From Terrihabitans soli (lineage in GTDB: Bacteria; Pseudomonadota; Alphaproteobacteria; Rhizobiales; Methylopilaceae), in the NCBI RefSeq assembly GCF_014191545.1, contig NZ_AP023361.1, positions 958,501 through 1,022,500 on the forward strand: 64,000 nt of DNA, given 5' to 3'. The stretch's first letter is position 1. Every line of letters begins with the position of its first letter. Positions 62,940 through 64,000 of the stretch are shown one piece after another. The notes under the pieces are model-generated. The model did not search any database and was not told the DNA's origin. It worked only from the letters and a program-made list of their open reading frames with translations. Both the position numbers and the translations under genes were made by a program.

Positions 62940-63761
62940 ATGGATGCTTTGCGTCGTGCGATCCGGGACCAGGTGAGGGGCCTTGTCGGCAGCAGGGCCG
63001 GTCTGCCGCCGGTCAAGCCTGAGGACTCGCTCTACCCGCCGGGTTCGGCCTGCCGCAAAGTGCATGGCGATTTCACCTCGATGATGATCGGCGGTGTCTC
63101 GGCGCTTCTGATCCAGATGCTTCACCCGGCGGCGCTGGCGGGTGTGTGGGACCACTCCAATTTCCGCGGCGATATTCTGGGACGCCTCAAGCGGACCGCG
63201 CAGTTCATCTCGACGACGACCTTCGGCTCGGTCGAAAGCGCCTATGAAGCCATCGAGCGCGTCAAGGCGATCCACGATCAGGTGCACGGCACTTTGCCGG
63301 ACGGCACTTCCTACAGCGCCAACGATCCCGATGTTCTGACCTTTGTGCATGTTGCGGGGGCAAGCTCGTTTCTGAAGGCCTACCGCCTCTATCGCAATCC
63401 TGCGTTCGATCACCGGGCGCAGGATCTTTATTACCGGGAAGCGGCGGAAATCGCCTTCAAGCTTGGCGCTGAGCGCGTGCCGCGCTCGGTCTATGAGGTT
63501 GAGGAATATTTCGAAGCGATAAGACCCGGCCTTCGCTCGGACAACCGCACGCGCGAAATCCGCAATGCGATCCTCTGGCAAAGGCCGCCGAGTCTTGCGC
63601 TGGCGCCGTTTCAGAGGATTGTATTGACGGCTGGCGTCGACCTTATGCCGGGCTGGGCGGCGCGATTGCACGGCCTGTCCGTGCCGAAGATCGGCCGCCC
63701 GGCGCTGCGCGCCGGCACCAAAGGTGTGGGCGCGCTGGTGCGCTGGGCGCTCAGTTCTTAA
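62940..63761 (+). CDS. MpaB-type oxygenase (DUF2236 family)
   Basis: A 273-residue protein with the DUF2236/MpaB (rubber oxygenase-like) profile: GDFTSMMIGGVSALLIQMLHPAALAGVWDHSNFRGDILGRLKRTAQFISTTTFG, then RVKAIHDQVHGT and VHVAGASSFLKAY. The conserved His and Asp residues are those that bind haem or iron in relatives. ATG 62940 is preferred. It follows the phage-like region and may be an ordinary chromosomal gene. Confidence 0.85.
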   Translation: MDALRRAIRDQVRGLVGSRAGLPPVKPEDSLYPPGSACRKVHGDFTSMMIGGVSALLIQMLHPAALAGVWDHSNFRGDILGRLKRTAQFISTTTFGSVESAYEAIERVKAIHDQVHGTLPDGTSYSANDPDVLTFVHVAGASSFLKAYRLYRNPAFDHRAQDLYYREAAEIAFKLGAERVPRSVYEVEEYFEAIRPGLRSDNRTREIRNAILWQRPPSLALAPFQRIVLTAGVDLMPGWAARLHGLSVPKIGRPALRAGTKGVGALVRWALSS

Positions 63762-63762
63762 A

Positions 63763-64000
63763 CTATCCAATCAGCCGGGAGATCTGCTTCAGGCAAATGA
63801 CGGCCCCGGCGATAAAGACCGAAACGCCGAACAGCACTTCAAGCGTGCGCGGCTTTGAGGCCAGATGCCGATCCAGGAAGATACCGAAAGCGGCTCCCAG
63901 ACCCCCGCCGGCGGTCGTTGCCGCGGCGAGGCGGAAATCCACGGAGCCGTGGAGCGTGTAGGTGACGGATGTCGCCAGCGCAAAAACCGATGCGACGGCG
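63763..64000 (-). CDS. TauE/SafE (TSUP) family permease, C-terminal fragment
   Basis: The gene runs off the right edge; only the last 78 codons are present. They read AVASVFALATSVTYTLHG...TTAGGGLGAAFGIFLDRHL...VSVFIAGAVICLKQISRLIG, with the GGxxGAxxG repeat and C-terminal helix of the TSUP family. Stop TAG at 63763-63765, one base after the MpaB stop, so the genes converge. Substrate unknown. Confidence 0.75.
   Translation of the reverse strand, partial: AVASVFALATSVTYTLHGSVDFRLAAATTAGGGLGAAFGIFLDRHLASKPRTLEVLFGVSVFIAGAVICLKQISRLIG

Noticed and set aside
1-64000. CRISPR arrays, insertion sequences, rRNA genes or riboswitches
   Set aside because: No regularly spaced direct repeats, transposase-like proteins, rRNA segments or recognisable riboswitch leaders were seen.

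Overview
The window is a 64 kb piece of chromosome from a high-GC alphaproteobacterium, most likely in the Hyphomicrobiales (Rhizobiales). The pointers are a MucR/Ros regulator, DUF1491, DUF1254/DUF1214, DUF2336 and DUF5330 proteins, a four-subunit sarcosine oxidase operon, near-consensus EcfG general-stress promoters, a perfect CtrA box, and the gene order degP, response regulator, histidine kinase, glnE, pleC-like kinase. No genus can be named from the sequence alone.

Positions 1-18.1 kb hold an M20 peptidase fragment next to a HerA-like ATPase, a small operon of secreted proteins (VWA protein plus two paralogous Cys-rich proteins), sodB, mucR, sufE, a DivJ/PleC-type kinase with a peptidoglycan-binding protein and DUF1491, a DUF2336 protein, a lipoprotein, the DUF1214/DUF1254 pair behind a class A PBP, a YcgN protein, a histone H1-like basic protein, two short ORFs that are easy to miss, and a frameshifted membrane-protein pseudogene. 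Positions 18.2-32 kb hold a PepSY/response regulator/kinase module resembling FeuPQ, a glycine-zipper lipoprotein, the soxBDAG sarcosine oxidase operon (minus) and the divergent ccmIEFH cytochrome c maturation operon (plus). Positions 32-54 kb hold degP, a two-component system, glnE, a PleC-like kinase, pepN, an AI-2E permease, dusA, a TSUP permease, a third PleC/DivJ-type kinase, a periplasmic amino-acid-binding protein, the Mrp/ApbC Fe-S carrier, otsBA for trehalose, a DUF971 protein and tRNA-Val(CAC).

Downstream of tRNA-Val (54.1-62.9 kb) the content changes to regulators and phage-type genes: an XRE regulator, a LysR regulator, a coupled pair of unknown small genes, an S24 (CI/LexA-type) repressor with three copies of one operator (GTCACC-N5-GGTGAC), a membrane mini-protein, a GcrA-like protein and a NusG-like antiterminator in one coupled operon, a TadG-like VWA protein, and an orphan large terminase with a small upstream partner. 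No portal, capsid, tail or integrase gene is visible. I read it as a reduced or domesticated prophage with an intact immunity switch, and it is the least ordinary part of the window. The window closes with an MpaB-type oxygenase and the end of another TSUP permease.

Envelope maintenance (PBP, DegP, Sod, lipoproteins), cell-cycle control (three PleC/DivJ-family kinases, a CtrA box, a GcrA-like protein) and general stress (EcfG-type promoters before three transcription units including otsBA) are recurring themes.
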